A DNA stretch of 64,000 bases, from the NCBI GenBank assembly GCA_019359435.1, contig JAHHHI010000073.1, forward strand, positions 48,483 through 112,482, read 5' to 3'. Numbering within the stretch: the stretch's first letter is position 1; each line of letters begins with the position of its first letter. Origin of the DNA: Kaiparowitsia implicata GSE-PSE-MK54-09C. GTDB taxonomy: Bacteria > Cyanobacteriota > Cyanobacteriia > Elainellales > Elainellaceae. Positions 45,780-54,065 of the stretch are shown piece after piece. A program made the translations under genes and the position numbers. The notes beneath the pieces are model-generated. The model saw only the letters and a list, made by a program, of their open reading frames with translations, was not told the origin of the DNA and searched no databases.

Positions 45780-46297
45780 GAATAGGCAACAGGCAGACGC
45801 ATCATGTTACTGCATTGTCCCCGCATGAAGATCCGTTAAACTGCCTGCCCTTATCCTACCTATTTCAAGGATGATGGGATGATCTTCATTTGATGTCTAA
45901 TGGCAGGTCATCCAATCCTCTCGGCCAATCCCCAACCCGTGCGGCCTGCTGCATCAGCAGTACAGCTTAGCGTTGCTGGAAAGCCTTGTCCAGGGCCGCA
46001 TTTGCAGTTATTGAGCAGACTGAACGATAAGACGGTTGAGCTATGGTAGGGAGAGGGTTTATTGCGTCGTGCGCCTCGGTGGAATTTTGGGATGAGCTGT
46101 GGTTCTGGAGAGTCTATCCGCGTGTCCAATAGCCGTGCTCGTGAGGTGTTTCAAACACCTTTGATAGGTTGTAAACCGTTGCAAACGCCTAGCTCAGACC
46201 CTTCTTAGACCACAGGTTGAAGACGTTGAAGCGTTAGTTCAAAAGGCTGGGACTAGACCCGCTCCTCACACGATTGATTCATGGGCTGATTAATTTT
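45780..46297. other. Divergent intergenic region before the subtilase
   Basis: 518 bp between divergent genes with no supported ORF. It should hold both promoters. No strong repeat or RNA gene is visible. Confidence 0.35.
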
Positions 46298-48088
46298 ATG
46301 AAAAAGCTGCTCCTGTCGGTTTTGTTCGTTGTTGGGTTGTTTGTGGCGCTATGGAATGCGCCCAGCCTTGCCAATCGCGGGGTGTATGACTCGCTTGTGC
46401 TGGATTTTCGGGATGATGTGCCGCCAGAGCAGGTGCAACAACAGGTGGCGGCGATCGCTCAGCAGTTTGGCACAACGCCCCAGATCAACAGTATGGTGGC
46501 GGCATCAGAGCAAATCTATGTGCTAGAGGGCGATCGCCAACTGCTCAAGGCAATCCGAAAATCAGACCTGAAGCCTTATCTGGAATCCATTAGCCCCAAC
46601 TATATCTACAGTAGTTTTGAAACGCCCGATGATCCCGACTATCCCAAGCAGTGGAACCTGCGCAGCATCAAGGTTGAAGCAGCCTGGGATGAAACCAAAG
46701 GCGAGGGCATTACAGTAGCGGTGATCGACACCGGGATTGCGCGAGTTCCAGACCTAGAGCAAACAGAATTCGTCAAGGGCTACGATTTTGTCAACAACCA
46801 AGAAGACGCCACCGACGACAATGGGCATGGAACCCATGTGGCAGGAACCATTGCCCAGTCTACCAACAACAGCCTTGGCGTTGCGGGGATCGCGTATCAA
46901 GCCAAGCTGATGCCCCTCAAAGTCCTGAGTAGCTCTGGCGGGGGCACCGTGGCCGATATTGCAGACGCCATTCGCTTTGCAGCGGATAACGGGGCCGATG
47001 TGATCAACATGAGCTTGGGCGGTGGCGGAGATGCGGATGTGTTGCGTGAGGCGATTGACTACGCCTACGGCAAAGGCGTGGTCATTGTGGCGGCAGCCGG
47101 AAACGCCAACACCAATGCAGCAGCCTATCCTGCCCGCTATCCCCATGTAATTGCCGTGTCTGCCACTAATGCTAGCGGCGGGAAGGCACCCTACTCTAAT
47201 TTTGGGGCGGGTGTAGACATTTCTGCCCCGGGTGGCGACACCAGCGGTGAGAACGAGATGGGTGGCATTTTGCAAAACACCATTGATCCAGCGACAGGAG
47301 AATCAGTGTTTCGCGCTTTTCAGGGCACGAGCATGGCCGCGCCCCATGTGGCGGCAGTGGCGGCATTGGTTCGAGCCTCGGGAGTGGAAGACCCGGCAGA
47401 AGTAGCCAAGGTGCTCAAAGAATCAGCGCGACAGATGCAAGGAGATGAGCTAAACCACTTTGGGGCAGGGCAGCTAGATGCAGACTCAGCTGTAAAACTG
47501 GCGCTCAAGGGGCAGATTACTGTTCGCGATTTTTGGCGCTGGCTCAAGTCCAATGGATATCTGAATCTGCGCTTTTGGATTGATGGCGGGGTGTATGCGC
47601 TGCCGACAAAACTGGCCATGGTTTTGGGATCTTACGTTCTGGCCTGGTTGCTACGAACCTATCTGCCAGGGTTTGGCTGGGCGCTTTCGGGCGGTTTGAT
47701 TGCGGGCAGCGCTGGGCTATTTCCCCTGCGTGGACTCTACGTGTTTGACCTGCCGCAGTTTCCCTTTCGGATTTTGGGCAGCTCGATTCCCGAACTAGGG
47801 AGCGCTATCCCTGGAATGGCTCTGCTAAATCCAATTACAGCGAGTGTGTTAATTCCCTTTGGGTTAATTGCGCTGCTGTTGATGCATCCATCACTCAAAT
47901 GGTTTGCCATTGGGTCAGCACTGGGGGTAGCGTCCTGTTTGGCCGTGAGCGCAGTAGTGGATCCGGCGATGCTGTGGCTTGGCAATGGGGCGATCGCCCG
48001 CAGTTTTCTCTTGGTGAATGCGGCCCTTAGCTTTGGGTTTGCAATGCTTGCGGCCAAGGCGGCTCATGAGCGTGAACAATGGGGATAG
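46298..48088 (+). CDS. Subtilisin-like serine protease with membrane tail
   Basis: ATG 46298 gives 596 aa with signal peptide KKLLLSVLFVVGLFVALWNA. A propeptide-like region precedes the S8 domain: catalytic D144 (VAVIDTGIA), H177 (NGHGTHVAGTIA) and S345 (FQGTSMAAPHV). After residue 400 comes a part not found in ordinary subtilases: a stretch with about five hydrophobic segments (LAMVLGSYVLAWLLRTYL, WALSGGLIAGSAGLFPL, ASVLIPFGLIALLLMHP, WFAIGSALGVASCLAVSAV, SFLLVNAALSFGFAMLAA). The protease therefore appears tethered to a membrane, with its active domain outside the cytoplasm. The small gene 45 bp downstream is probably co-transcribed. Confidence 0.9.
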   Translation: MKKLLLSVLFVVGLFVALWNAPSLANRGVYDSLVLDFRDDVPPEQVQQQVAAIAQQFGTTPQINSMVAASEQIYVLEGDRQLLKAIRKSDLKPYLESISPNYIYSSFETPDDPDYPKQWNLRSIKVEAAWDETKGEGITVAVIDTGIARVPDLEQTEFVKGYDFVNNQEDATDDNGHGTHVAGTIAQSTNNSLGVAGIAYQAKLMPLKVLSSSGGGTVADIADAIRFAADNGADVINMSLGGGGDADVLREAIDYAYGKGVVIVAAAGNANTNAAAYPARYPHVIAVSATNASGGKAPYSNFGAGVDISAPGGDTSGENEMGGILQNTIDPATGESVFRAFQGTSMAAPHVAAVAALVRASGVEDPAEVAKVLKESARQMQGDELNHFGAGQLDADSAVKLALKGQITVRDFWRWLKSNGYLNLRFWIDGGVYALPTKLAMVLGSYVLAWLLRTYLPGFGWALSGGLIAGSAGLFPLRGLYVFDLPQFPFRILGSSIPELGSAIPGMALLNPITASVLIPFGLIALLLMHPSLKWFAIGSALGVASCLAVSAVVDPAMLWLGNGAIARSFLLVNAALSFGFAMLAAKAAHEREQWG

Positions 48089-48132
48089 GCGATCGCAGCA
48101 CAGCCGCAGATTCAGAACAGGAGACTTAACCG

Positions 48133-48360
48133 ATGAGTATTACAGTTCAAGGCACGGTACAGAAATCCAGCATGGGCACTGGCACGTGGGCTCTAGTAGC
48201 CAAGGATGGACAAACCTACGAAATCCATCAGGGTGCCCCGTCAGAGTTGCTCAAAGACGGACAGCAGGTAACGGTAGAAGGCACCATCCGCACGGATGTG
48301 ATGACCATGGCAATGATTGGTCCTGTGCTAGAAGTGTCGGGCTTTGAGCCACAAGACTAA
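48133..48360 (+). CDS. Small OB-fold-like protein
   Basis: The 75-aa protein, MSITVQGTVQKSSMGTGTWA..., consists of five or six short strands: ITVQGTVQK, TWALVAKDG, TYEIHQG, QQVTVEGTIR, PVLEVSGFEP. This is the pattern of a minimal OB-fold domain (DUF5818-like, from memory). It has no signal peptide. It sits 45 bp behind the subtilase and before a terminator, so the two are a unit; whether it acts with the protease is unknown. Confidence 0.7.
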   Translation: MSITVQGTVQKSSMGTGTWALVAKDGQTYEIHQGAPSELLKDGQQVTVEGTIRTDVMTMAMIGPVLEVSGFEPQD

Positions 48361-48376
48361 TGGCCCCACGCCATGG

Positions 48377-48407
48377 AAAAGGGAAGACGCGCGGCGTCTT
48401 CCCTTTT
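48377..48407 (+). terminator. Terminator of the subtilase unit
   Basis: AAAAGGGAAGACGC (48377-48390) pairs perfectly with GCGTCTTCCCTTTT (48394-48407) with a GCG loop. It is a strong bidirectional intrinsic terminator. Confidence 0.9.
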
Positions 48408-48425
48408 CTGTTAGGACTTAAGCAA

Positions 48426-48468
48426 TTAAACGACTTTGGGGAGGCTTAGCCTCCCTAAAGTCGTTTAA
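48426..48468. repeat. 21-bp palindrome with one-base centre
   Basis: Arms 48426-48446 and 48448-48468 pair fully except for one G-T wobble. It follows the terminator at 48377 and precedes the end of convergent pgk. The build (long arms, single central base) is that of the palindromes at 4818 and 60158. Confidence 0.75.
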
Positions 48469-48643
48469 GATTCCCGGGACGCCGCACGAAGTGCGTAAGT
48501 CCTGTCTGTGATGCCCGGCAATAGGGCTGATTGCGGGGTAGCGCATGCAGCGCTGACGGATGGATTGGGTATTGTGGAACTCACGTGATGCGAGGTACAC
48601 AATACCGATTGTCTTAACCCTCTCGACTAGTTGCAGTAAAACG

Positions 48644-49849
48644 CTAGGCGTCATCCAGCGCGGCGATGCCAGGCAGCACCTTGCCCTCTAGCAGTTCTAG
48701 GCTGGCGCCACCGCCGGTGGAGATGTGGCTCATCTGATCGGCAACACCTACTTTTTCGACGGCGGCCACCGAGTCTCCCCCACCAATGATGGTAGTGGCT
48801 CCCGTTTTGGTCAGGGCGGCTAGGCTCCGGGCGATCGCCTCGGTGCCTTTGGCAAATTGGTCAAACTCAAACACACCCATCGGCCCGTTCCAGATCACCG
48901 TTTTGCAATCAGCCAGCGCAGCCTGAAAGACGCCCACTGCGTCAGGCCCAATATCCAGACCCATCCAGCCATCGGGAATTGCCTCTACGCTCACGGTTTG
49001 CGCATTCGCATCAGGAGCAAAGTTATCAGCAATCACCACATCTGTGGGCAGCAGCAGTTCTACGCCCTTTTCTTTGGCTTTGGCTTCTAAAGACTTGGCT
49101 AAATCTAGAAACTCATCTTCTACCAGCGACTTGCCCACGCTGAGGCCGCGCGCTTTATAGAAGGTGAAAATCATGCCGCCACCAATCAGGAGCTTATCGA
49201 CCTTGTCGAGCAGCGTTTCGATCACAGTGATTTTGCTAGAGACCTTAGAGCCTCCGATAATCGCTGCCAGAGGCCGCTGAGGCTCTTCGATCGCGCCCTG
49301 GAGGTATTGCAGTTCTTTTTCGATTAACAGCCCCGCTACCGACGGCTTGAGATACTGAGTCACTCCCTCGGTAGAGGCATGGGCGCGGTGGGCTGTGCCA
49401 AAGGCATCGTTAACATACAGATCGGCCACTGAGGCGAGTTGCTTGGCAAACTCTGGCCCATTCTTTTCTTCTTCCGCATAAAACCGCACATTCTCAAGCA
49501 GGGCGACTTGGCCATTGCTCATTCCGGCGATCGCACTGGCAACGGCGTCTCCAATGCAGTCGTCGCACTTCACAACCTCTTGCCCCAGCAACTCTGACAG
49601 ACGCGTCGCTACAGGCGTCAGACGCATGCCGTCTACCACTTTGCCCTTGGGCCGCCCAAAGTGACTAGAAAGAATGACTTTTGCGCCATTCTTAGTGAGA
49701 TATTGAATAGTGGGCAGTGCGGCACGAATGCGCGTGTCGTCGGCAATCGCACCGCTGTCGTCGAGCGGCACGTTAAAGTCGGCTCGCACGAGCACCCGCT
49801 TTCCTTGCAAGTCGGATGCAGTCAGGCTGGAAATGGATTTCTTGGACAC
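48644..49849 (-). CDS. pgk: Phosphoglycerate kinase
   Basis: The 401-aa enzyme contains the phosphoglycerate-binding [11 protein letters not shown] and SHFGRPKG near the N-terminus and the nucleotide-binding [20 protein letters not shown] and [11 protein letters not shown]. It catalyses 1,3-bisphosphoglycerate + ADP to 3-phosphoglycerate + ATP, running in reverse in the Calvin cycle. Normal length, single gene. Confidence 0.98.
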   Translation of the reverse strand: MSKKSISSLTASDLQGKRVLVRADFNVPLDDSGAIADDTRIRAALPTIQYLTKNGAKVILSSHFGRPKGKVVDGMRLTPVATRLSELLGQEVVKCDDCIGDAVASAIAGMSNGQVALLENVRFYAEEEKNGPEFAKQLASVADLYVNDAFGTAHRAHASTEGVTQYLKPSVAGLLIEKELQYLQGAIEEPQRPLAAIIGGSKVSSKITVIETLLDKVDKLLIGGGMIFTFYKARGLSVGKSLVEDEFLDLAKSLEAKAKEKGVELLLPTDVVIADNFAPDANAQTVSVEAIPDGWMGLDIGPDAVGVFQAALADCKTVIWNGPMGVFEFDQFAKGTEAIARSLAALTKTGATTIIGGGDSVAAVEKVGVADQMSHISTGGGASLELLEGKVLPGIAALDDA

Positions 49850-50191
49850 TACACTTACCCCTTAAATGAGTTTTTATACCTATTGGATATTGTAGAACGT
49901 CAGGGTTTACTCACAAAAGGGGGGCAGGAAGGATTAGTAGCCTTTGAATATCTTTTAGAGATGGCCTCAAGCTATAATCTAAGATTATGAGTTTGGCTGC
50001 ATTCATCTTCAAATGGTTATAGCCACTGTGAGAGGGGCGTTATTCCTAAAGAAGCTCGCCACGCATGTTCGGCATGGTGCTTCTATTGATAGACTGAACC
50101 TCTGGCGTTCCAAAGCCCGTATTCTGCGAATCCTGACATTCCTCCACCCTTCAAAACTCTACAAGAATCTGTGTCGTGGTGAAGTGCCATT
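49850..50191. other. Divergent intergenic region, pgk and uspA
   Basis: 342 bp with a perfect TATAAT at 49973-49978, oriented for the plus strand, lying in the short palindrome ATAATCTAAGATTAT (49974-49988). No matching -35 is found at normal spacing. No gene is visible. Confidence 0.4.
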
Positions 50192-50587
50192 ATGTTTAAG
50201 ACAGTCTTGTTTCCCATTGATCAAAGCTATGAATCGCGTGAGGCGGCTGGAACAGTTGCCAGCTTGGTAAAAACGTTGGGTAGCCGCCTCGTGATCGTGT
50301 CTGTTGTCGATAACACTGCTGAGAATAGCGAGATGGCATCTCCTGAGGCGATCGCCAATCTGCTGCAAACCGCTAAAGATCTGTTTCAGCAACAAAGTAT
50401 TGACGCCCAAGTGCTTGAACGCGAAGGCAAACCCGCCTTTGTCATCTGCGACGTGGCTGACGAACTCAACATCGACCTGATCATCATGGGCTGTCGCGGC
50501 ATTGGGCTAACGGAAGAAGGCAGCGCTAGCAGCGTGACAAACCGCGTGATCAATCTATCGCCTTGTCCCGTTCTGGTCGTGCCCTAA
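50192..50587 (+). CDS. Universal stress protein, UspA family
   Basis: The 131-aa protein has the UspA fold: FKTVLFPIDQSYESREAA at the start, LVIVSVVDN, and the ATP-binding signature IIMGCRGIGLTEE...SSVTNRVINLSPCPVLVVP, which approximates G-2x-G-9x-G(S/T). The loop has GLTEEGSASS in place of the standard sequence, so nucleotide binding may be altered. A terminator lies downstream. Confidence 0.92.
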   Translation: MFKTVLFPIDQSYESREAAGTVASLVKTLGSRLVIVSVVDNTAENSEMASPEAIANLLQTAKDLFQQQSIDAQVLEREGKPAFVICDVADELNIDLIIMGCRGIGLTEEGSASSVTNRVINLSPCPVLVVP

Positions 50588-50661
50588 GTTTGGGCGTTGA
50601 TCCGAATCGTTAGTGAAGCATGGCCCATCGCACTCACTAAGCAGCTAAGTAGCGGTTATAT

Positions 50662-50690
50662 GGGTCTGTCTTTTGTGGCAGACCCGTTTT
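50662..50690 (+). terminator. Terminator of the uspA gene
   Basis: GGGTCTG (50662-50668) pairs with CAGACCC (50679-50685) around a 10-nt loop and is followed by GTTTT. The rest of the gap to 50984 holds only a short direct repeat (GATTTGCAGTA at 50691 and 50705). Confidence 0.8.
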
Positions 50691-50984
50691 GATTTGCAGT
50701 ACTTGATTTGCAGTATAGGAGTGGTGAACCTGTAGAGGGTGCGATGGGTTATGGGCATATTTAGGCAAAGGCGTGCTTCTGCCTAGGGGTGGGTTGAATT
50801 AAAGCGGGGATGATGCGACATATTCCGATTCGCTGCGGTGGGTGACAGCCCGCTGGGCGATCGCCCCACTAGCTCACCTAGATGATGTGGTTAACCTATG
50901 CTCTGCGGAGATAGGATGCTTCGTGATTCGGTGCAAGGGAAAGATCTGCCCTATTTATTCTTCTAACAAAGAGAGTTAAATCGC

Positions 50985-52124
50985 GTGTCTACTGTCTACT
51001 GTCTCTCCAAGCGCAATCTGATTTCGTCAGCCTCTTACGATTCAATCTTTGAACTCGAAGACTTGATCTTGCAGACCTGCGAGGCTCAACTGCTTGCGCC
51101 TAAGTATCGCAATATGATGCAGCGGCTAGAAGAGCAAAAACTTGCTACTAGGTCGATCGCCCGACGCATTGCCGAAAAAACCGTCGGCATTTATGACCCA
51201 ATTACGCTTGCCCAACGTGACGCCCTAAACCATGCGACCGACACCAAGATTCTTCTCATCGTCTGTCAGCACGGAGCCGACCTCAATTTGCTCACCGCCA
51301 TACCAGGCTGGCGAAAGTCATTTGATCGGGTTGTGGCGTATGTTTGGGACTGCTGGGGGCTTGAGAGCTACCCGCCTTATACAACAGAACTGGATCACAT
51401 CTTTGTCCCTATGCTGGAGGTAATGGAGTCATTGCACCGTGCGTTTGGTGTTCCGGTTTCGTGTTTGCCTCTCGGGTCTGATGCGCTGAATCATGGCTCA
51501 ATGGGGAGCGATCGCCCCATTGATATCATCAGCTATGGGCGGATGCCCGCCGAAGTGCACCACGAATTTAGCCGGATGTTTAATAAACCTAACTCCGACA
51601 AGTTTTATGTGCGTCTTAACCCTAGACCTACAGAAATCCCGCCCAACCAGCCCTATGCCATGCGTGAAGATATGCGCTATCGGCGGATGCTGTTTCAGCA
51701 TTTGCGGCGTTCTAAAATTACGCTTGCATTCGACACTCTATCGCCCACCGAGCGCAAGTTTCCTTTTTCCTTTTTGACGCTGCGGTGGTTTGAGTGTGGT
51801 GCGGCTGGCTGTGCAATGGTCGGCACCCCGCCAAAAACGCCGCTCGCTCAGACGATATTGGATTGGGAAGATGCTGCCATCGCGCTGCCTGACCAACTGA
51901 CAGACAGCGTCGAGTTTGTCTGTGAATTGCTGAGCGACACACTGCGACTGCAGCGCATTTGGCGGCGCAACTATCTCAATCACGTTAGTCGGCATGATTG
52001 GCGATTCCGGCTCCAGCAAATCTTTGACACGTTAGAGTTGCCTCTCCCTCAACCGTTATCCCATGACCTGAATCTGCTACAGGAGCGCTATGCTGAAATG
52101 GCTGTAACGCCCCTCAATTTCTAA
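50985..52124 (+). CDS. Glycosyltransferase-like protein (GT-B, CgeB-type)
   Basis: The start is GTG 50985. The 379-aa product has the two-domain GT-B appearance: an N-terminal half (LLIVCQHGADLNLLTAIPGW, VVAYVWDCWG) and a C-terminal half with DIISYGRMPAEVHHEFSRMF and RWFECGAAGCAMVGTPPKTP, the latter matching the E-x7-E nucleotide-sugar region of CgeB/group-1-like transferases. Donor and acceptor are unknown. It is 9 bp upstream of the GTPase ylqF and probably co-transcribed. Confidence 0.7.
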   Translation: MSTVYCLSKRNLISSASYDSIFELEDLILQTCEAQLLAPKYRNMMQRLEEQKLATRSIARRIAEKTVGIYDPITLAQRDALNHATDTKILLIVCQHGADLNLLTAIPGWRKSFDRVVAYVWDCWGLESYPPYTTELDHIFVPMLEVMESLHRAFGVPVSCLPLGSDALNHGSMGSDRPIDIISYGRMPAEVHHEFSRMFNKPNSDKFYVRLNPRPTEIPPNQPYAMREDMRYRRMLFQHLRRSKITLAFDTLSPTERKFPFSFLTLRWFECGAAGCAMVGTPPKTPLAQTILDWEDAAIALPDQLTDSVEFVCELLSDTLRLQRIWRRNYLNHVSRHDWRFRLQQIFDTLELPLPQPLSHDLNLLQERYAEMAVTPLNF

Positions 52125-52133
52125 CGTTGCCCC

Positions 52134-53021
52134 ATGTCATCTCCCGCTATCCAGTGGTATCCCGGTCATATTGCTAAGGCAGAGCGCAATCTGCTGGAGC
52201 AATTAAAGAAAGTAGACGTGGTGTTTGAGGTGCGAGACGCGCGGATTCCGCTGGCGACACAGCATCCTCAAGTGCCCACCTGGATTGGCAATAAAGAGCG
52301 AGTGTTGATTCTCAATCGCATGGACATGATCCCCACGCCCTTGCGAGAGGGATGGCGCGGATGGTTTATGCAGCAAGATGAGATGCCGGTCTTCACCAAT
52401 GCCAATCAAGGTGGCGGGATCAAAGAGGTCAGCAAGGCGGCACAGATCGTGGGCGATCGCATCAATCAGCGACGGCGCGATCGCGGCATGTTGCCGCGTC
52501 CAGTCCGAGCGGTTGTGATTGGCTTTCCCAATGTGGGCAAATCGGCGCTGATTAATCGGTTGCTGAATCGGCGCGTGGTAGAAAGCGCTCGTCGAGCGGG
52601 GGTCACACGCCAGTTGCGCTGGGTGCGCATTTCAGAACAACTGGATTTGCTTGATGCACCCGGCGTACTGCCGTCTAAGCTTTCGGATCAAGACGCTGCG
52701 CTAAAGCTAGCGATTTGCGATGACATTGGAGAAGCGGCCTACGATAACCAGCGAGTTGCTTCGGCCATGATTGATCTGCTGAAGGATTTACAGGAGCGTG
52801 CGCCTGAAGGGGTAGAAGGCGTGCGATCGCGCTATGGACTTGATCCCACCACCTGCACGGGCGAGAGCTATCTGGTAGATCTTGCCGCAACTCGGCATCA
52901 GGGTGATGTAGAACGCACTGCACGCGAATTGCTAAATGACTTTCGGAAGGGCACTTTGGGATCGATCCCGCTTGAGTTGCCACCCATGCCACCTACCCGA
53001 GCTGATATAGATAAGGGATAA
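52134..53021 (+). CDS. ylqF: Ribosome biogenesis GTPase YlqF/RbgA
   Basis: The 295-aa protein is a circularly permuted GTPase: G4 (LNRMD) precedes G1 (GFPNVGKSALINRLL) and G3 (DAPGVLP). The N-terminus, IQWYPGHIAKAERNL, is the RbgA signature, and the C-terminal ANTAR-like domain follows from about residue 205. RbgA acts in late assembly of the 50S subunit. Its start lies 9 bp behind the glycosyltransferase stop. Confidence 0.95.
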   Translation: MSSPAIQWYPGHIAKAERNLLEQLKKVDVVFEVRDARIPLATQHPQVPTWIGNKERVLILNRMDMIPTPLREGWRGWFMQQDEMPVFTNANQGGGIKEVSKAAQIVGDRINQRRRDRGMLPRPVRAVVIGFPNVGKSALINRLLNRRVVESARRAGVTRQLRWVRISEQLDLLDAPGVLPSKLSDQDAALKLAICDDIGEAAYDNQRVASAMIDLLKDLQERAPEGVEGVRSRYGLDPTTCTGESYLVDLAATRHQGDVERTARELLNDFRKGTLGSIPLELPPMPPTRADIDKG

Positions 53022-53060
53022 CCATAGAGGTGCGATCGCCTCAGCAGAACAAATACGGCA

Positions 53061-53222
53061 TTAGAAGTAAGGTTTTGGCAGAGCATAGGCTTTGCTCAAG
53101 CGCATTGGCTCTGTTGCATAAGCACCCTCATCGTTAGCGATGGGCCAACCAATACGGACATATTTATCCTCATCATTCTGAATAAATTGTGAATTAATGG
53201 CGCGTGCAGGATCGGGGATCAC
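53061..53222 (-). pseudogene. Apparent C-terminal gene remnant
   Basis: A minus-strand frame of 53 codons, opening after an in-frame stop at a GTG (53222) and ending at TAA (53063-53061), reads as real protein: YVRIGWPIANDEGAYATEP, then MRLSKAYALPKPYF. Composition and codon use look coding. There is no ribosome-binding site and no ATG at the open end. I do not recognise the parent. It is either the decayed 3-prime end of a lost gene or a very small intact one. Confidence 0.4.
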
Positions 53223-54021
53223 GGGCTAAGTGACAGTGTGGCACAATCCTTTGGCGCTACGGCCTGCAAGCAAAACGAAGCGGTTAGCAATAGCGCAATT
53301 GTTTGATATACAAGGCATTCAAGCCGTGGCCTTGCTTGAATGTGATGACCAAAAGAATGAGTTTTCCTCAGTTTTTTGACCCTAAGTGGATGCATTCCTG
53401 CATCATGCAATGACGCTAAAATTACAGATCTAAGAATAGAAATAGGTTGATTTACTCATTGCAGGAATAACGTAAATCGACCAACATTTAGAACGATCAG
53501 TGCAAATTTAGTGCGAATTCGCGAGTGCAGACCGCAGAGTAATGAGAGTCGGCATGAAAAGAACTCCGGCAGATGTGGCTATTGCGTTGAATGCTGACTA
53601 GACTGGCGATCGCCATACACATTGCCATTGAGTCTGAGCGATACTGATCCATCAGGAATGTCGCTGCCAAGACACCATACAGGCAAGCCCCAAGCCGTTC
53701 TCCCCTCTAGTGTTCAGTTCCGTTGATTAAAAAGGCCTTGAATCGCACCTCGTTGACGGATAGTTCTGAATCTAAGCAGCTACGGGGGCAGCGGTATAGA
53801 AAAAGTTTTGGATAACCCCAACGCTCAGCATCAAGGGCGTCTTGAATGCAAAGCAAGACGGATTAGCCCACTCATTGATGCTGCTGAAACAAACGGGGCG
53901 ATCGCCCCTGGACGCAATGGACAAAAGCTTTTCACTGAATTTATAACGTCCTGGCTTCCGACCACGGTGTAGCGGACTTGTCTAACGAGGTATGAGTACT
54001 ATTCGGCTCACTCCATTTCCT
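53223..54021. other. Gene-poor region before the GH57 gene
   Basis: About 800 bp with no supportable ORF on either strand and only one or two HIP1 sites. Together with the remnant at 53061 it looks like a region of gene decay. Confidence 0.4.
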
Positions 54022-54049
54022 AACAGTTCAGATTTAACAGTTCAGATTT
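54022..54049. repeat. 14-bp exact tandem duplication
   Basis: AACAGTTCAGATTT occurs twice in direct succession just upstream of the GH57 start codons. Confidence 0.9.
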
Positions 54050-54065
54050 ATTGGAAGCACAATGT

